This document shows, one piece after another, positions 1-7,041 of a stretch of 11,317 bases of DNA (its first letter is position 1; every line of letters begins with the position of its first letter). A program made the translations under genes and the position numbers. The DNA is from Verrucomicrobiota bacterium (GTDB lineage: Bacteria > Verrucomicrobiota > Kiritimatiellia > CAIQIC01 > Lenti-01), in contig JAKLIL010000032.1 in assembly GCA_022709625.1 (NCBI GenBank), forward strand, positions 1 to 11,317, in the 5' to 3' direction. The notes below the pieces were generated by a model. The model had not been told where the DNA came from. It saw only the letters and a list, made by a program, of their open reading frames with translations, and did no database searches.

Positions 1-756
1 ACCGTGTACCGGCTCAAGGAGCCCCCGGAGGGGCAAGCAGCCGCGGCGCTGGCGAAACCGGAAGCGCAGGAATGGCTCCGTGCGGGCCGCTTGAACGGGC
101 TCCTGCGGGAATCGGGGCGCTGTTTGGTGCCGGGGCCGCAGTCCAAGCGGTTCGACGACGGGGCGCTGCGGGCGGCGGTCGGGCAGGCCTGGCAGCGGGA
201 AACCCGCTTTCCCTTTACCCTGGCCATGGCCCTGCGGCCGGCGTTTCGGCACATGCGGCTGCATCTCTTCAAGGTCAACGGTCGGGAAACCTACGTGACG
301 GCCGTGCCGCCCGCGCCGGTCGACTTGACGACGGCACTGCCGGTCGTGCGGGAAATCGTAGCGTTTCTGGAAGCGCATCCGGGCATCACGCGCCAGCAGG
401 TGCTGGCAGGACTGCGGCCGGGGGAGAATCCCGAATCGCCCGCGGCCAGCGAATTGCTGTTGCACTTGGGCAGCCTGATCGCCAATGGCGGCGTGATCGA
501 ATTTTTCAACGCGACGCTGGCCTTGCCGCACGGCGGAGCGCGGGCCACCCCGGCCGGCGTCGACGAAGCCGCGGCGCCGACGGCAACGGCGGAGGGACCT
601 CCCGCCGCGGAGGCGACAGCGGATTCCGGCAAGATGGCCGAAGAACCGGACACGGAACCAGCGCTGGACCCGGCGAGCGCCATGGCGCCGGAACCCGTGG
701 CCCCCGTGCCCGGGGCGCCGACCGAACCACCGGGCGGAGCCCCGGCAGCGGAATAA
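1..756 (+). CDS. Unrecognised protein, C-terminal part (winged-helix-like region, acidic Ala/Pro tail)
   Basis: The reading frame is open from the first base, so this is probably the 3' part of a longer gene. A GTG at 4 could serve as a start but has no visible ribosome binding site. About 251 residues are visible. Residues about 1-110 form a mixed alpha/beta region with many Arg. Residues about 113-178 alternate helices and short strands (PVVREIVAFLEAHPG, then a helix, then GGVIEFFN), which resembles a winged-helix fold. The last ~70 residues are low complexity, rich in Ala, Pro and Glu, and probably disordered. There is no signal peptide or membrane segment in the visible part. The stop is 3 bases before the metallophosphoesterase start, which suggests co-transcription. 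I do not recognise the family. A regulatory or protein-binding role is only a guess from the winged-helix look. Confidence 0.75.
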   Translation, partial: TVYRLKEPPEGQAAAALAKPEAQEWLRAGRLNGLLRESGRCLVPGPQSKRFDDGALRAAVGQAWQRETRFPFTLAMALRPAFRHMRLHLFKVNGRETYVTAVPPAPVDLTTALPVVREIVAFLEAHPGITRQQVLAGLRPGENPESPAASELLLHLGSLIANGGVIEFFNATLALPHGGARATPAGVDEAAAPTATAEGPPAAEATADSGKMAEEPDTEPALDPASAMAPEPVAPVPGAPTEPPGGAPAAE

Positions 757-759
757 TCC

Positions 760-1491
760 ATGGGTTTGAAATACGCCATATTGGGGGACATCCATGCCAA
801 CTGGGAGGCGTTGACCGCCGTCTTGCGCGACGCGGAAGCCCAAGGCGCCACGCATTACTGCTGCGTGGGCGACATCGTCGGGTACAACGCCGATCCGGTG
901 GACTGCCTCGAAAAGGTGCGCCAAATCGCGGGCGACGCGGTCGTGCGCGGCAACCACGACCATTATTGTTCCCGGCAGGAGAATCTCAACGGATTCCATC
1001 CGCTGGCGGCCGACGTGGTGGATTGGACGCGCCGGCGCCTGAACGACGAACAGCGCGCCTGGCTGGGCAATCTTCGTTATTCGCGCATGGTCGAGACGTT
1101 CATGCTGGTGCACGCCACCCTCGACAACCCCGAAATGTGGGGCTACGTCTTCGACAAGCTCGAAGCGGAAGCGAATTTCGCCTATCAGATGTGCTCGGTA
1201 TGTTTTTTCGGCCATACGCACGTGCCGCTGGCGTTCGAAAAGGCCGGCATTGTGCGCGGCGGCCTCTACACCAAGTTGCGCATCACCGCCGGCCGCAAGT
1301 ACTATGTCAACGTCGGCAGCGTCGGCCAACCCCGCGACGGCGACGCCCGCGCGGCCTATGCGCTCTACGATTTGTCCCAGAACGTGGTCGAACTGCGCCG
1401 GGTGGAATACGACATTCCTTCCGCGCAGCGCAAAATCCTGGCGGCCGGTTTGCCGGCGCGGGCCGCGTCGCGGCTGGAGATCGGCCGCTGA
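760..1491 (+). CDS. Calcineurin-like metallophosphoesterase
   Basis: A 243-residue soluble phosphoesterase of the calcineurin-like superfamily, in the YfcE/diadenosine-tetraphosphatase-like branch. The full set of di-metal ligand motifs is visible: GDIHAN with D10 and H12, GDIVGY with D38, GNHD with N65 and H66, LVHA with H118, and GHTHVP with H152 and H154. Length and motif order fit a complete single-domain enzyme. Members hydrolyse phosphodiesters or phosphomonoesters, often on nucleotides, but the substrate cannot be read from the sequence. There is no signal peptide, so it should be cytoplasmic. The ATG follows the upstream stop by only 3 bases and the ribosome binding site is weak, so translational coupling is likely. 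The next gene starts 22 bases downstream. The family call is firm and the substrate unknown. Confidence 0.93.
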   Translation: MGLKYAILGDIHANWEALTAVLRDAEAQGATHYCCVGDIVGYNADPVDCLEKVRQIAGDAVVRGNHDHYCSRQENLNGFHPLAADVVDWTRRRLNDEQRAWLGNLRYSRMVETFMLVHATLDNPEMWGYVFDKLEAEANFAYQMCSVCFFGHTHVPLAFEKAGIVRGGLYTKLRITAGRKYYVNVGSVGQPRDGDARAAYALYDLSQNVVELRRVEYDIPSAQRKILAAGLPARAASRLEIGR

Positions 1492-1513
1492 GGCCGGAAA
1501 CGAGCGTGGCGGC

Positions 1514-2416
1514 ATGAAACGCAGATTCCTCCGGCTGGCGGCCGCGACGCTGGCAAGCGCGGCGGCCGCCGCTTCCGCCCAGATCGAAGTGACCTGGTCG
1601 CTGGTCCACGACCGGACCGTGTTGATGGAGCCCGTGCTGGCGCGGGTCCGCATCGCCAACTATTCCGGCCAGGATCTCGACCTGACGGCGCGGGGAAACG
1701 CCAAGCTGGACTTCCAGGTGGAAGACCAGCCCACCTCGACCGTGGCCACCTACGGCGCGCTGTTGGCGAATCGGCCCGTGATCGTGCCGGCCGGCGACGT
1801 CCGCGATGTGGAAGTGAACCTGCTCGATGCCTATCGCCTGCTCAAGGGCCAAACCTACTCCCTCGCGCCCGTCCTGGAATTCGCCGGCATGCGTTTTCTG
1901 GGCGCGCGCCTCGCGCTGGAAGTGCAGCCGGGCCTGGAACTGTTCAAGCGCGATTACGGCATGCCTGCCGACGAAGACGCCCGCGCGGCATCCCTGCGGC
2001 TGCTGCATCGCGAGCGCAGCGACCATCTGTTTTTCCGCCTCGACAAACCCGCCACGGGGTACTGTCTCGGCGTGTACGATCTGGGCCGGGTGATCCGGTT
2101 TTTCGCGCCGCGCCTCGAACGGGACGGCGCCGGGGCGTTCCACGTGCTCCACCAGAACGGGCCCGACCGCTTCGTGCATTCGGAGTTCGACGGCAACGGC
2201 GTTCCGCGGGACCGGAAGTACTACGCGGCGGAATCCGGCGGCATCCGGCTGGAGCGCCTGGATACCGGTGCGGTGCAGGTCGCGGGGGGCACGCCGTTCG
2301 AAGTGGATCCCGACCATCCCGGCATGCTGACGGCGCCGGTCTTGCCGCCGGCGAATCCCTACGACATGAACATCGGGGAATTGCCCGCCAAGGGCAAGCT
2401 CCCGCCGGCCAAATAG
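1514..2416 (+). CDS. Exported protein of unknown function
   Basis: A 300-residue protein. The frame stays open upstream to 1250, overlapping the phosphoesterase gene, but the ATG at 1514 is chosen because it opens a textbook signal peptide: positive MKRR, an Ala/Leu-rich core, and an A-S-A-Q cleavage site at about residue 22. The mature part looks beta-rich. An N-terminal region (about 23-140) with alternating hydrophobic residues and phrases such as VRIANYSGQDLDL resembles an Ig-like sandwich. A second globular region (about 150-280) contains paired aromatic strands. There is no lipobox, no C-terminal anchor and no catalytic motif I recognise. It is probably periplasmic or secreted. It lies 22 bases after the phosphoesterase and 24 bases before a membrane protein gene, probably in one operon. 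I do not recognise the family and assign no function. Confidence 0.82.
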   Translation: MKRRFLRLAAATLASAAAAASAQIEVTWSLVHDRTVLMEPVLARVRIANYSGQDLDLTARGNAKLDFQVEDQPTSTVATYGALLANRPVIVPAGDVRDVEVNLLDAYRLLKGQTYSLAPVLEFAGMRFLGARLALEVQPGLELFKRDYGMPADEDARAASLRLLHRERSDHLFFRLDKPATGYCLGVYDLGRVIRFFAPRLERDGAGAFHVLHQNGPDRFVHSEFDGNGVPRDRKYYAAESGGIRLERLDTGAVQVAGGTPFEVDPDHPGMLTAPVLPPANPYDMNIGELPAKGKLPPAK

Positions 2417-2440
2417 AACGCGCAACGAACGGGCGAATCC

Positions 2441-2998
2441 ATGCAGGATCCAAACCAATTTCTCGCCGGGGCTTTGCTGGCCCTGGGCGCCTTGGGCATT
2501 CTGGCGGGGGCGGCGGCTTGGTTTTTTCCGGCGCCCCTGCGCGCCGCGCTGGAAGCGTTTCCGCGCTCGAAATGGCCGGGCTGGCTGCTCGCGGCCATTG
2601 GCGTGTTCTGGATCGCGTGGGTGGTCAACCACGCGGCACTGGGGCGCTTTACGGGACTCAAGCCGTTCGTACCCTTTGCCGCCGTGGCGCTGTTTGCCGG
2701 CATGGTGTGGTTGTTGGACGAACTGCTGGCCCCCCGCGCCTTGGGCGGGCTGCTGCTGCTGATCGCCAACCCGCTGCTGAACGGCGTGCGCTGGGCGGAT
2801 TCCGCCTGGCGTCTCGTGCCCGTGCTCATCGCCTATGCCTGGGTGATCGCCGGTTGCATGTTTCTCCTGCATCCGTGGTCGTTCCGCAAACTGGCTCGTT
2901 TCGTTGCGGCGTCGGACGGCCGCGTGCGGTTGACTGGCGTGGCCAAACTGGTGGCGGGCGCGGTCCTGCTGGGGGCGGGCTGGTGGTGCTTGCGCTGA
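2441..2998 (+). CDS. Multi-pass inner-membrane protein of unknown function
   Basis: A 185-residue, very hydrophobic protein. Likely membrane segments are near residues 8-29, 47-66, 77-97, 100-115 (short, may be re-entrant), 125-144 and 164-184, giving five or six passes. Short basic loops (RSK around 42-44, RKLAR around 149-153) suggest cytoplasmic turns. I see no transporter signature, conserved charged pore residue or enzymatic motif. The start has only a poor ribosome binding site, but no better Met is available and the first membrane helix begins directly after it. The stop is 10 bases before the glycosyltransferase GTG start. Position between an exported protein and a glycosyltransferase suggests an envelope role, which is context only. 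I do not recognise the family. Confidence 0.82.
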   Translation: MQDPNQFLAGALLALGALGILAGAAAWFFPAPLRAALEAFPRSKWPGWLLAAIGVFWIAWVVNHAALGRFTGLKPFVPFAAVALFAGMVWLLDELLAPRALGGLLLLIANPLLNGVRWADSAWRLVPVLIAYAWVIAGCMFLLHPWSFRKLARFVAASDGRVRLTGVAKLVAGAVLLGAGWWCLR

Positions 2999-3008
2999 GA
3001 GCCCGTCC

Positions 3009-3950
3009 GTGGCCGAAGCCATTCGATCCCATGCCCCGCGTTTCCTGATCTTGCGCGGCGGCGCGATCGGCGATTTCATCGTTACCTTGCCCGTGTTGCA
3101 GGCGTTGCGGGCGCAATGGCCGGCCGCCACCATTGAAATCTGGGGCTATCCGCACATTGCCGACTTGGCCGTGGCGGCGGGACTAGCCCAAACGGTGGTC
3201 TCGCTCGACCGCGCGGAAATGGCTCGTTTCTTCGTCCCGGAGCCCGCGTTCACCCCGACCCAGGTGGCGGCTATTCGCTCGTTCGATCTCGTGTTCAACT
3301 ACCTGCACGACCCAGGTGGCCAGGTGCGCGACAACCTGCTGTTGGCTGGGGCGAAACAGGTGGTGTCGGGCTCGCCGCTCGTTGCCGGCGGCCACGCCGT
3401 GCCCTTTCTGCTCGCGCCGCTTGCGCGCCTGGCCATCTACGAGCCCGATCTTGTGCCGGTCTTGGATTTGCCGGCGGACTTGCGCGCGCATGGGCGCAAG
3501 CGCCTGCAGGCCCTCGGGCTGCGCGGCAAGCCGTTCGCGGTGCATCCCGGCAGCGGCAGCCCGACGAAAAACTGGCCGATTGAGCGCTTCGTGGAAATCA
3601 TCCGCCGCCTGCGGCAAACCGGCCGGGAAGTGGTTGCGATTCTCGGCGAAGCCGATGCCGGCGAAGCCACCGCGCTGGGGCGCGACCTTCCGGAACTCGC
3701 GGTCTTGGAACGGCTCAGTTTGCTGGAACTGGCGGCCACCTTGGCGGAATGCGGCGCCTTTTTGGGAAACGATTCGGGCATTGCCCATTTGGCGGCCGCC
3801 GTCGGGTTGCCGGCGGTAGTCCTGTTTGGTCCGTCGGACGCGCAAGCCTGGTCTCCGCGGGGCCGCGGGGTTATCCAGATCGTCCAGGCGCCCGAAGGCG
3901 AATTGGAGCGGCTGGAGATTTCCACGGTGTGGAAAATCCTGGGCGCGTAG
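3009..3950 (+). CDS. Glycosyltransferase family 9 protein (heptosyltransferase-like)
   Basis: A 313-residue protein of the GT9 family, which includes the ADP-heptose:LPS heptosyltransferases WaaC, WaaF and WaaQ. It has a GT-B layout. The N-terminal half opens with the family's loop ILRGGAIGDFIVTLPVL, which contains the Asp involved in acceptor binding and catalysis. The C-terminal half carries HPGSG (H179-G183), KNWP (187-190), GNDSGIAHLAA (D255, H260) and the LFGPSD element for the nucleotide-sugar. It starts at GTG, 10 bases after the previous stop. A nearby ATG at 3031 is in another frame. The likely role is adding a sugar, perhaps heptose, to LPS core or another surface glycan on the cytoplasmic face of the inner membrane. 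Donor and acceptor cannot be told from sequence, and GT9 members outside LPS synthesis are common. Confidence 0.93.
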   Translation: MAEAIRSHAPRFLILRGGAIGDFIVTLPVLQALRAQWPAATIEIWGYPHIADLAVAAGLAQTVVSLDRAEMARFFVPEPAFTPTQVAAIRSFDLVFNYLHDPGGQVRDNLLLAGAKQVVSGSPLVAGGHAVPFLLAPLARLAIYEPDLVPVLDLPADLRAHGRKRLQALGLRGKPFAVHPGSGSPTKNWPIERFVEIIRRLRQTGREVVAILGEADAGEATALGRDLPELAVLERLSLLELAATLAECGAFLGNDSGIAHLAAAVGLPAVVLFGPSDAQAWSPRGRGVIQIVQAPEGELERLEISTVWKILGA

Positions 3951-3958
3951 ATCGCGCC
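3942..3958. other. Perfect 6-bp inverted repeat around the glycosyltransferase stop codon
   Basis: GGCGCG and CGCGCC flank a 5-base loop that contains the TAG stop. There is no T-run downstream, so it is not a typical intrinsic terminator. It could be a weak transcript-end structure or chance in GC-rich DNA. Confidence 0.3.
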
Positions 3959-4001
3959 GCGCAGGTTCACGGAGTTGGCGCCGGCGTTGCGCTGTTTTGG
4001 T

Positions 4002-4031
4002 TTGCGCGGCGGGGCCGGGGTACGGTACAAC
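4002..4031 (+). promoter_or_regulatory. Weak candidate promoter for metG
   Basis: TTGCGC (4002-4007) and TACAAC (4026-4031) are 18 bases apart, placing a start near 4038 and giving a short leader with AGGA (4043-4046) 10 bases before the metG ATG. Both boxes match the sigma-70 consensus only partly. The 106-base gap after the glycosyltransferase is the main reason to expect a promoter here. Confidence 0.25.
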
Positions 4032-4056
4032 CCTTCGCCGACAGGACACTTGCAGG

Positions 4057-6012
4057 ATGAAGCGCGATTCATACTACGTCACGACGCCGATCTACTACGT
4101 CAACGATCAGCCGCATCTCGGCCATGCCTACACGACTGTGCTGGCCGACGTCTTGGCGCGCTGCCAGCGGCTGTTCGGCCGCGACGTTTGGTTCCTGACC
4201 GGCACGGACGAGCACGGCCAGAAGGTCCAGGAGGCCGCGCAGAAGCTGGGGATCGATCCCCAGACCCATGCCGACAACACCGTGGTCCGGTTCCAGGAGG
4301 CGTGGCAACGCCTCGAAATCCGCAACGACGATTTCATCCGCACCACCGAGCCGCGGCACAAGGCCATCGTGCAGGAAATCCTGCAGGACCTCTACGACCG
4401 CGGGGAGATCTACCGGGACGAATACGACGGCTGGTATTGCGTCGCGGACGAGCGCTTCTGCACCGAAAAGGATCTCGTCGCCGGCAACTGCCCGGAATGC
4501 GGGCGGCCCGTCCAGCGCGTGCGCGAGTCCAACTACTTTTTCCGGATGAGCGTCTACCAGGACTGGCTCGTCGATTATATCCAGACGCATCCGGAATTCA
4601 TCCAGCCCGACTACCGGCGCAACGAAACCCTGGGTTTCCTGCGCAAGCCCCTGCAGGACCTCTGCATTTCGCGGCCCAAGACACGGCTGGCGTGGGGCAT
4701 CGAGTTGCCGTTCGACAAGGACTACGTGACCTACGTGTGGTTCGACGCGCTGGTCAACTACGTCAGCGCCATTGGCTACCGTCGCAACGCCGCGCGCTTC
4801 GCCCAATGGTGGCCGGCCATCCATCTCATCGGCAAGGACATCCTCACCACCCACACGGTATACTGGCCCTGCATGCTCAAGGCGATGGGCGTCGAGATGC
4901 CCAGAACCATTTTCGCCCACGGCTGGTGGTTGATGGGGGCCGCCAAGATGAGCAAGAGCCTCGGCAACGTCGTTAGCCCTCTGGATCTGATGGAGCGCTA
5001 CGGCGTCGATCCGTTCCGCTATTTCCTGATGGCCGAGATGGCGATGGGGCAGGACGCCTCGTTCACCGAAGACGCCTTCATCCGCCGCTACAACGCCGAT
5101 CTGGCCAACGACCTGGGCAACCTGCTCAACCGCGTGGTCAGCATGGTCGGCAAATATTGCGCCGGCCGCCTGCCGGCGCCGCCGGCCGGCGCGTTTGCGT
5201 CCGGCCCGGCCGCCGACTTGTTCAAGCAAGTGGCCGCCGCCGCGCGCGGCCTGCAGGCGGCGGTCGAAACCTTTACGCTCCACGCCGGCATCGCGCAGGT
5301 CATCGAGGCCGTGCGCGCCACCAACAAATTCATCGAGACCCAGCAGCCGTGGGCGCAGGCCCGCGCGGAGAATCCGGGTCCGCTGCATGCCACGCTGTAT
5401 GCCTCCGCCGAAGCCCTGCGCGTCTGCGCCGGCCTGTTGATGCCCCTCATGCCAACCAAAATGGCCGAGCTGCGTGCCGCGCTCGGCATGGAGAATCCCA
5501 TGACCGTGAATCCCGACGAATTGGCAAAACCCGAAGTTCTCAAGCCCGATACGCCCGTCGCCGCCCCCGGCGCGCTGTTTCCCCGGATCGAGGCGCCGCG
5601 GCCCGGAACCGAGCCGAAAAGCGCATCCCCCGCCGCCGAGCCCAAGGCGGCATCGGGCCCGGGCGCCGGCCCGGGCAGCCTGCCCGACGGCGTGGTTTCC
5701 TACGAAACCTTTGCCCAAGTGCAGCTCCGCACCGCCAAGATCATGACCGCCGAGGCCATCGAAGGCGCCGTCAAGCTGCTGAAACTCGGCGTGTTGATGG
5801 GCGAAACCCGCCGGCAGATCGTGGCGGGCATTGCGCTCTACTACAAGCCGGAGGACCTCATCGGCAAAACGGTGGTGGTGGTGGCGAATCTGGCGCCGAT
5901 CAAGCTCCGCGGAGTGGAAAGCCAGGGCATGCTGCTGGCCGCCAGCAAGGGCGAATGCCTCCGTCTGGTGACCATCGACGGCGATCTCTCCAGCGGCGCC
6001 GTGGTGAAATAG
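4057..6012 (+). CDS. metG: Methionyl-tRNA synthetase with C-terminal tRNA-binding domain
   Basis: A 651-residue class I aminoacyl-tRNA synthetase that charges tRNA(Met) with methionine, in the cytoplasm. The ATG at 4057 is chosen because the conserved protein begins there (YYVTTPIYYVND) and AGGA lies 10 bases upstream; the open frame extends upstream to 3826, overlapping the glycosyltransferase gene. Order: Rossmann catalytic domain with HLGH (20-23) as the HIGH motif, a zinc-knuckle insert (about 125-155), FDALVNY, KMSKS (297-301), a helical anticodon-binding domain (about 370-500), a Pro/Ala-rich linker (about 512-548), and a Trbp111-type tRNA-binding OB domain (549-651) as found in dimeric bacterial enzymes. 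The insert keeps C128 and CPEC (145-148), but the usual second Cys is D131, and there is an extra C135. It is closest in layout to the short-insert Thermus/Bacillus type rather than the E. coli two-knuckle type. The identification is firm. Confidence 0.98.
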   Translation: MKRDSYYVTTPIYYVNDQPHLGHAYTTVLADVLARCQRLFGRDVWFLTGTDEHGQKVQEAAQKLGIDPQTHADNTVVRFQEAWQRLEIRNDDFIRTTEPRHKAIVQEILQDLYDRGEIYRDEYDGWYCVADERFCTEKDLVAGNCPECGRPVQRVRESNYFFRMSVYQDWLVDYIQTHPEFIQPDYRRNETLGFLRKPLQDLCISRPKTRLAWGIELPFDKDYVTYVWFDALVNYVSAIGYRRNAARFAQWWPAIHLIGKDILTTHTVYWPCMLKAMGVEMPRTIFAHGWWLMGAAKMSKSLGNVVSPLDLMERYGVDPFRYFLMAEMAMGQDASFTEDAFIRRYNADLANDLGNLLNRVVSMVGKYCAGRLPAPPAGAFASGPAADLFKQVAAAARGLQAAVETFTLHAGIAQVIEAVRATNKFIETQQPWAQARAENPGPLHATLYASAEALRVCAGLLMPLMPTKMAELRAALGMENPMTVNPDELAKPEVLKPDTPVAAPGALFPRIEAPRPGTEPKSASPAAEPKAASGPGAGPGSLPDGVVSYETFAQVQLRTAKIMTAEAIEGAVKLLKLGVLMGETRRQIVAGIALYYKPEDLIGKTVVVVANLAPIKLRGVESQGMLLAASKGECLRLVTIDGDLSSGAVVK

Positions 6013-6026
6013 CCGTTGGTCCCTCG

Positions 6027-6055
6027 TTTTCCGGTCCGGAAGGCCTAGGGAGGCC
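6027..6055 (+). other. Two short adjacent hairpins after metG
   Basis: TTCCG/CGGAA (6029-6041, 3-base loop) is followed at once by GGCCT/AGGCC (6042-6055, 4-base loop). Neither has a T-run after it, so this is at best a weak terminator or 3'-end-protecting structure for the metG transcript. Confidence 0.3.
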
Positions 6056-6077
6056 GTCGGGGACGGGAAATGTTTGA

Positions 6078-6105
6078 TTGCGTCCCGGCGGGAGACGGGT
6101 ATGAT
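6078..6105 (+). promoter_or_regulatory. Candidate promoter of the outer-membrane protein gene
   Basis: TATGAT (6100-6105) matches the sigma-70 -10 box at five of six bases. TTGCGT (6078-6083) lies 16 bases upstream; an alternative TTGATT (6074-6079) would be 20 bases away. The predicted transcript starts near 6112 with a leader of about 53 bases. A small dyad, TCCCG-G-CGGGA (6083-6093), sits in the spacer and could bind a regulator, although GC-rich chance dyads are common. Confidence 0.45.
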
Positions 6106-6151
6106 GGATTTCAAATGATAGACCTGCGGCGCGGGTGGCGCGTCCAGTCCA

Positions 6152-6157
6152 AAGGAG
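6152..6157 (+). promoter_or_regulatory. Strong ribosome binding site fixing the start at 6165
   Basis: AAGGAG followed by AGG, 7 bases before the ATG at 6165, is the best Shine-Dalgarno match in the window. It decides in favour of 6165 over the in-frame upstream start at 6135, which would also put extra polar residues ahead of the signal peptide. Confidence 0.8.
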
Positions 6158-6164
6158 AGGCAAA

Positions 6165-6932
6165 ATGAGGTTGCATACATGGCTGTGGGCCGCAATGGCG
6201 TTGGGCGTGGTTGCGGGGATGGCTTCGGCGGATCCCATGCGCACCGTGTTCACCAAGGAAAACAAGTTTCCTGGCGCCTTGGGTTGGGAACTCTCGTTGG
6301 GCGGCGGCGGATCATCCTACGACGGCAGCGCAACCGTTGCGGACAACGATTACTGGAGCATCGTGCCGGGCGTGCGGTTTGGGCTGACGGATCAGGTGGC
6401 GCTGCGGGGCGAAGTGCCCTACGCCGGTTATTCCTCCGGCGATTTGGATGAACAAGGGCTGGGCGACGTTTCGCTGGGCGTCGATTTCCTCTTCTTCGAG
6501 GATATTTTCGAATACGCCTGGATCGTGCCGCACGCAACGGCCTATCTGCCGACCGGCGACGAGGACAAGGGATTGGGCCAGGGCGATCCCCAAGGCCGTT
6601 TCGGCATTTCCATCGGCACCACGGTCAACGACGTGGTTCATTTCGCCTTGGATGGCAGTTTCACGACCGACGGCTCTTTGGTCGAGGATGACGAAGGCTT
6701 GATTGCCGGCGCCTTGTCCATCGTATGGGACTTGGACGAACGGGCCAGCCTCCTTGGCGAAGTCCAGATGCGCGACGATCCCGTCGATACGGACGAGGAC
6801 TTTGCGCTGCGGGCCCATGCGGGCATGGCCTACAAGATCAACAAGCACTTCACGTTGATGGGCTACGTTGGCGGGGCCTCGGAAATGGCCGAGGATTTCT
6901 ACGGCATGGGCCGGTTGGTATACGCGTTTTAA
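6165..6932 (+). CDS. Outer-membrane beta-barrel protein
   Basis: A 255-residue protein with a signal peptide (MRLHTW, hydrophobic core, cleavage after A-S-A at residue 22). The mature part alternates hydrophobic and polar residues in repeated strands joined by Gly/Asp-rich loops. Examples are WELSLGGGGSSYDG, WSIVPGVRFGLTDQVALRGEVPYAGY, VSLGVDFLFFED and FTLMGYVGGASEMAEDF. The chain ends in LVYAF; a terminal Phe is the usual BAM-recognition signal of outer-membrane barrels. Size and pattern suggest about 10-12 strands. The layout resembles the broad group of putative outer-membrane transporters related to the phenol-degradation MetA-like family, but I cannot confirm that. The gene stands alone with its own promoter and strong ribosome binding site, and a terminator-like hairpin follows, so it is probably monocistronic and well expressed. 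The substrate, if any, is unknown. Confidence 0.85.
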   Translation: MRLHTWLWAAMALGVVAGMASADPMRTVFTKENKFPGALGWELSLGGGGSSYDGSATVADNDYWSIVPGVRFGLTDQVALRGEVPYAGYSSGDLDEQGLGDVSLGVDFLFFEDIFEYAWIVPHATAYLPTGDEDKGLGQGDPQGRFGISIGTTVNDVVHFALDGSFTTDGSLVEDDEGLIAGALSIVWDLDERASLLGEVQMRDDPVDTDEDFALRAHAGMAYKINKHFTLMGYVGGASEMAEDFYGMGRLVYAF

Positions 6933-6956
6933 GCGCCTCGGCCGGATCGGCCAGCA

Positions 6957-6990
6957 GAGGAACCGGTTTTGGATGCAAAACCGGTTCTTT
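6957..6990 (+). terminator. Probable intrinsic terminator after the beta-barrel gene
   Basis: A perfect 11-bp stem, GAACCGGTTTT (6960-6970) with AAAACCGGTTC (6977-6987), encloses a 6-base loop. Wobble pairs can lengthen it by three with the TTT at 6988-6990. The T-run is only three bases, so termination may be partial. It lies 25 bases after the stop codon, where a terminator is expected. Confidence 0.6.
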
Positions 6991-7041
6991 GCATGATCCG
7001 GCCGGTTTGCCGCCCCGCAACTCGGACGGCGGTTAGGGAAT

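Noticed and set aside
72..1517. 481-residue plus-strand frame overlapping the first two genes
   Set aside because: Its translation is Arg/Gly/Ala-rich without motifs, while the overlapping frames carry a clear metallophosphoesterase.
1307..3133. 608-residue open frame on the minus strand opposite the phosphoesterase, exported protein and membrane protein genes
   Set aside because: It lies antisense to four well-supported genes, is rich in Arg, Gln, His and Gly with no fold or motif, and is the expected by-product of GC-rich third codon positions.
6060..6086. GGGACG/CGTCCC inverted repeat as an intrinsic terminator
   Set aside because: The stem is 6 bp with a 15-base loop and no T-run follows; it overlaps the candidate promoter.
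4069..6195. 708-residue open frame on the minus strand opposite metG
   Set aside because: metG is certain on the other strand; the antisense translation has no recognisable domain and has the Arg/His/Gly-rich composition of a shadow frame.
6938..7000. Repeated CGGCCGG and GATCCGGCC strings as a repeat element or attachment site
   Set aside because: These are short GC palindromes expected by chance in this base composition, with no longer direct or inverted copy in the window.
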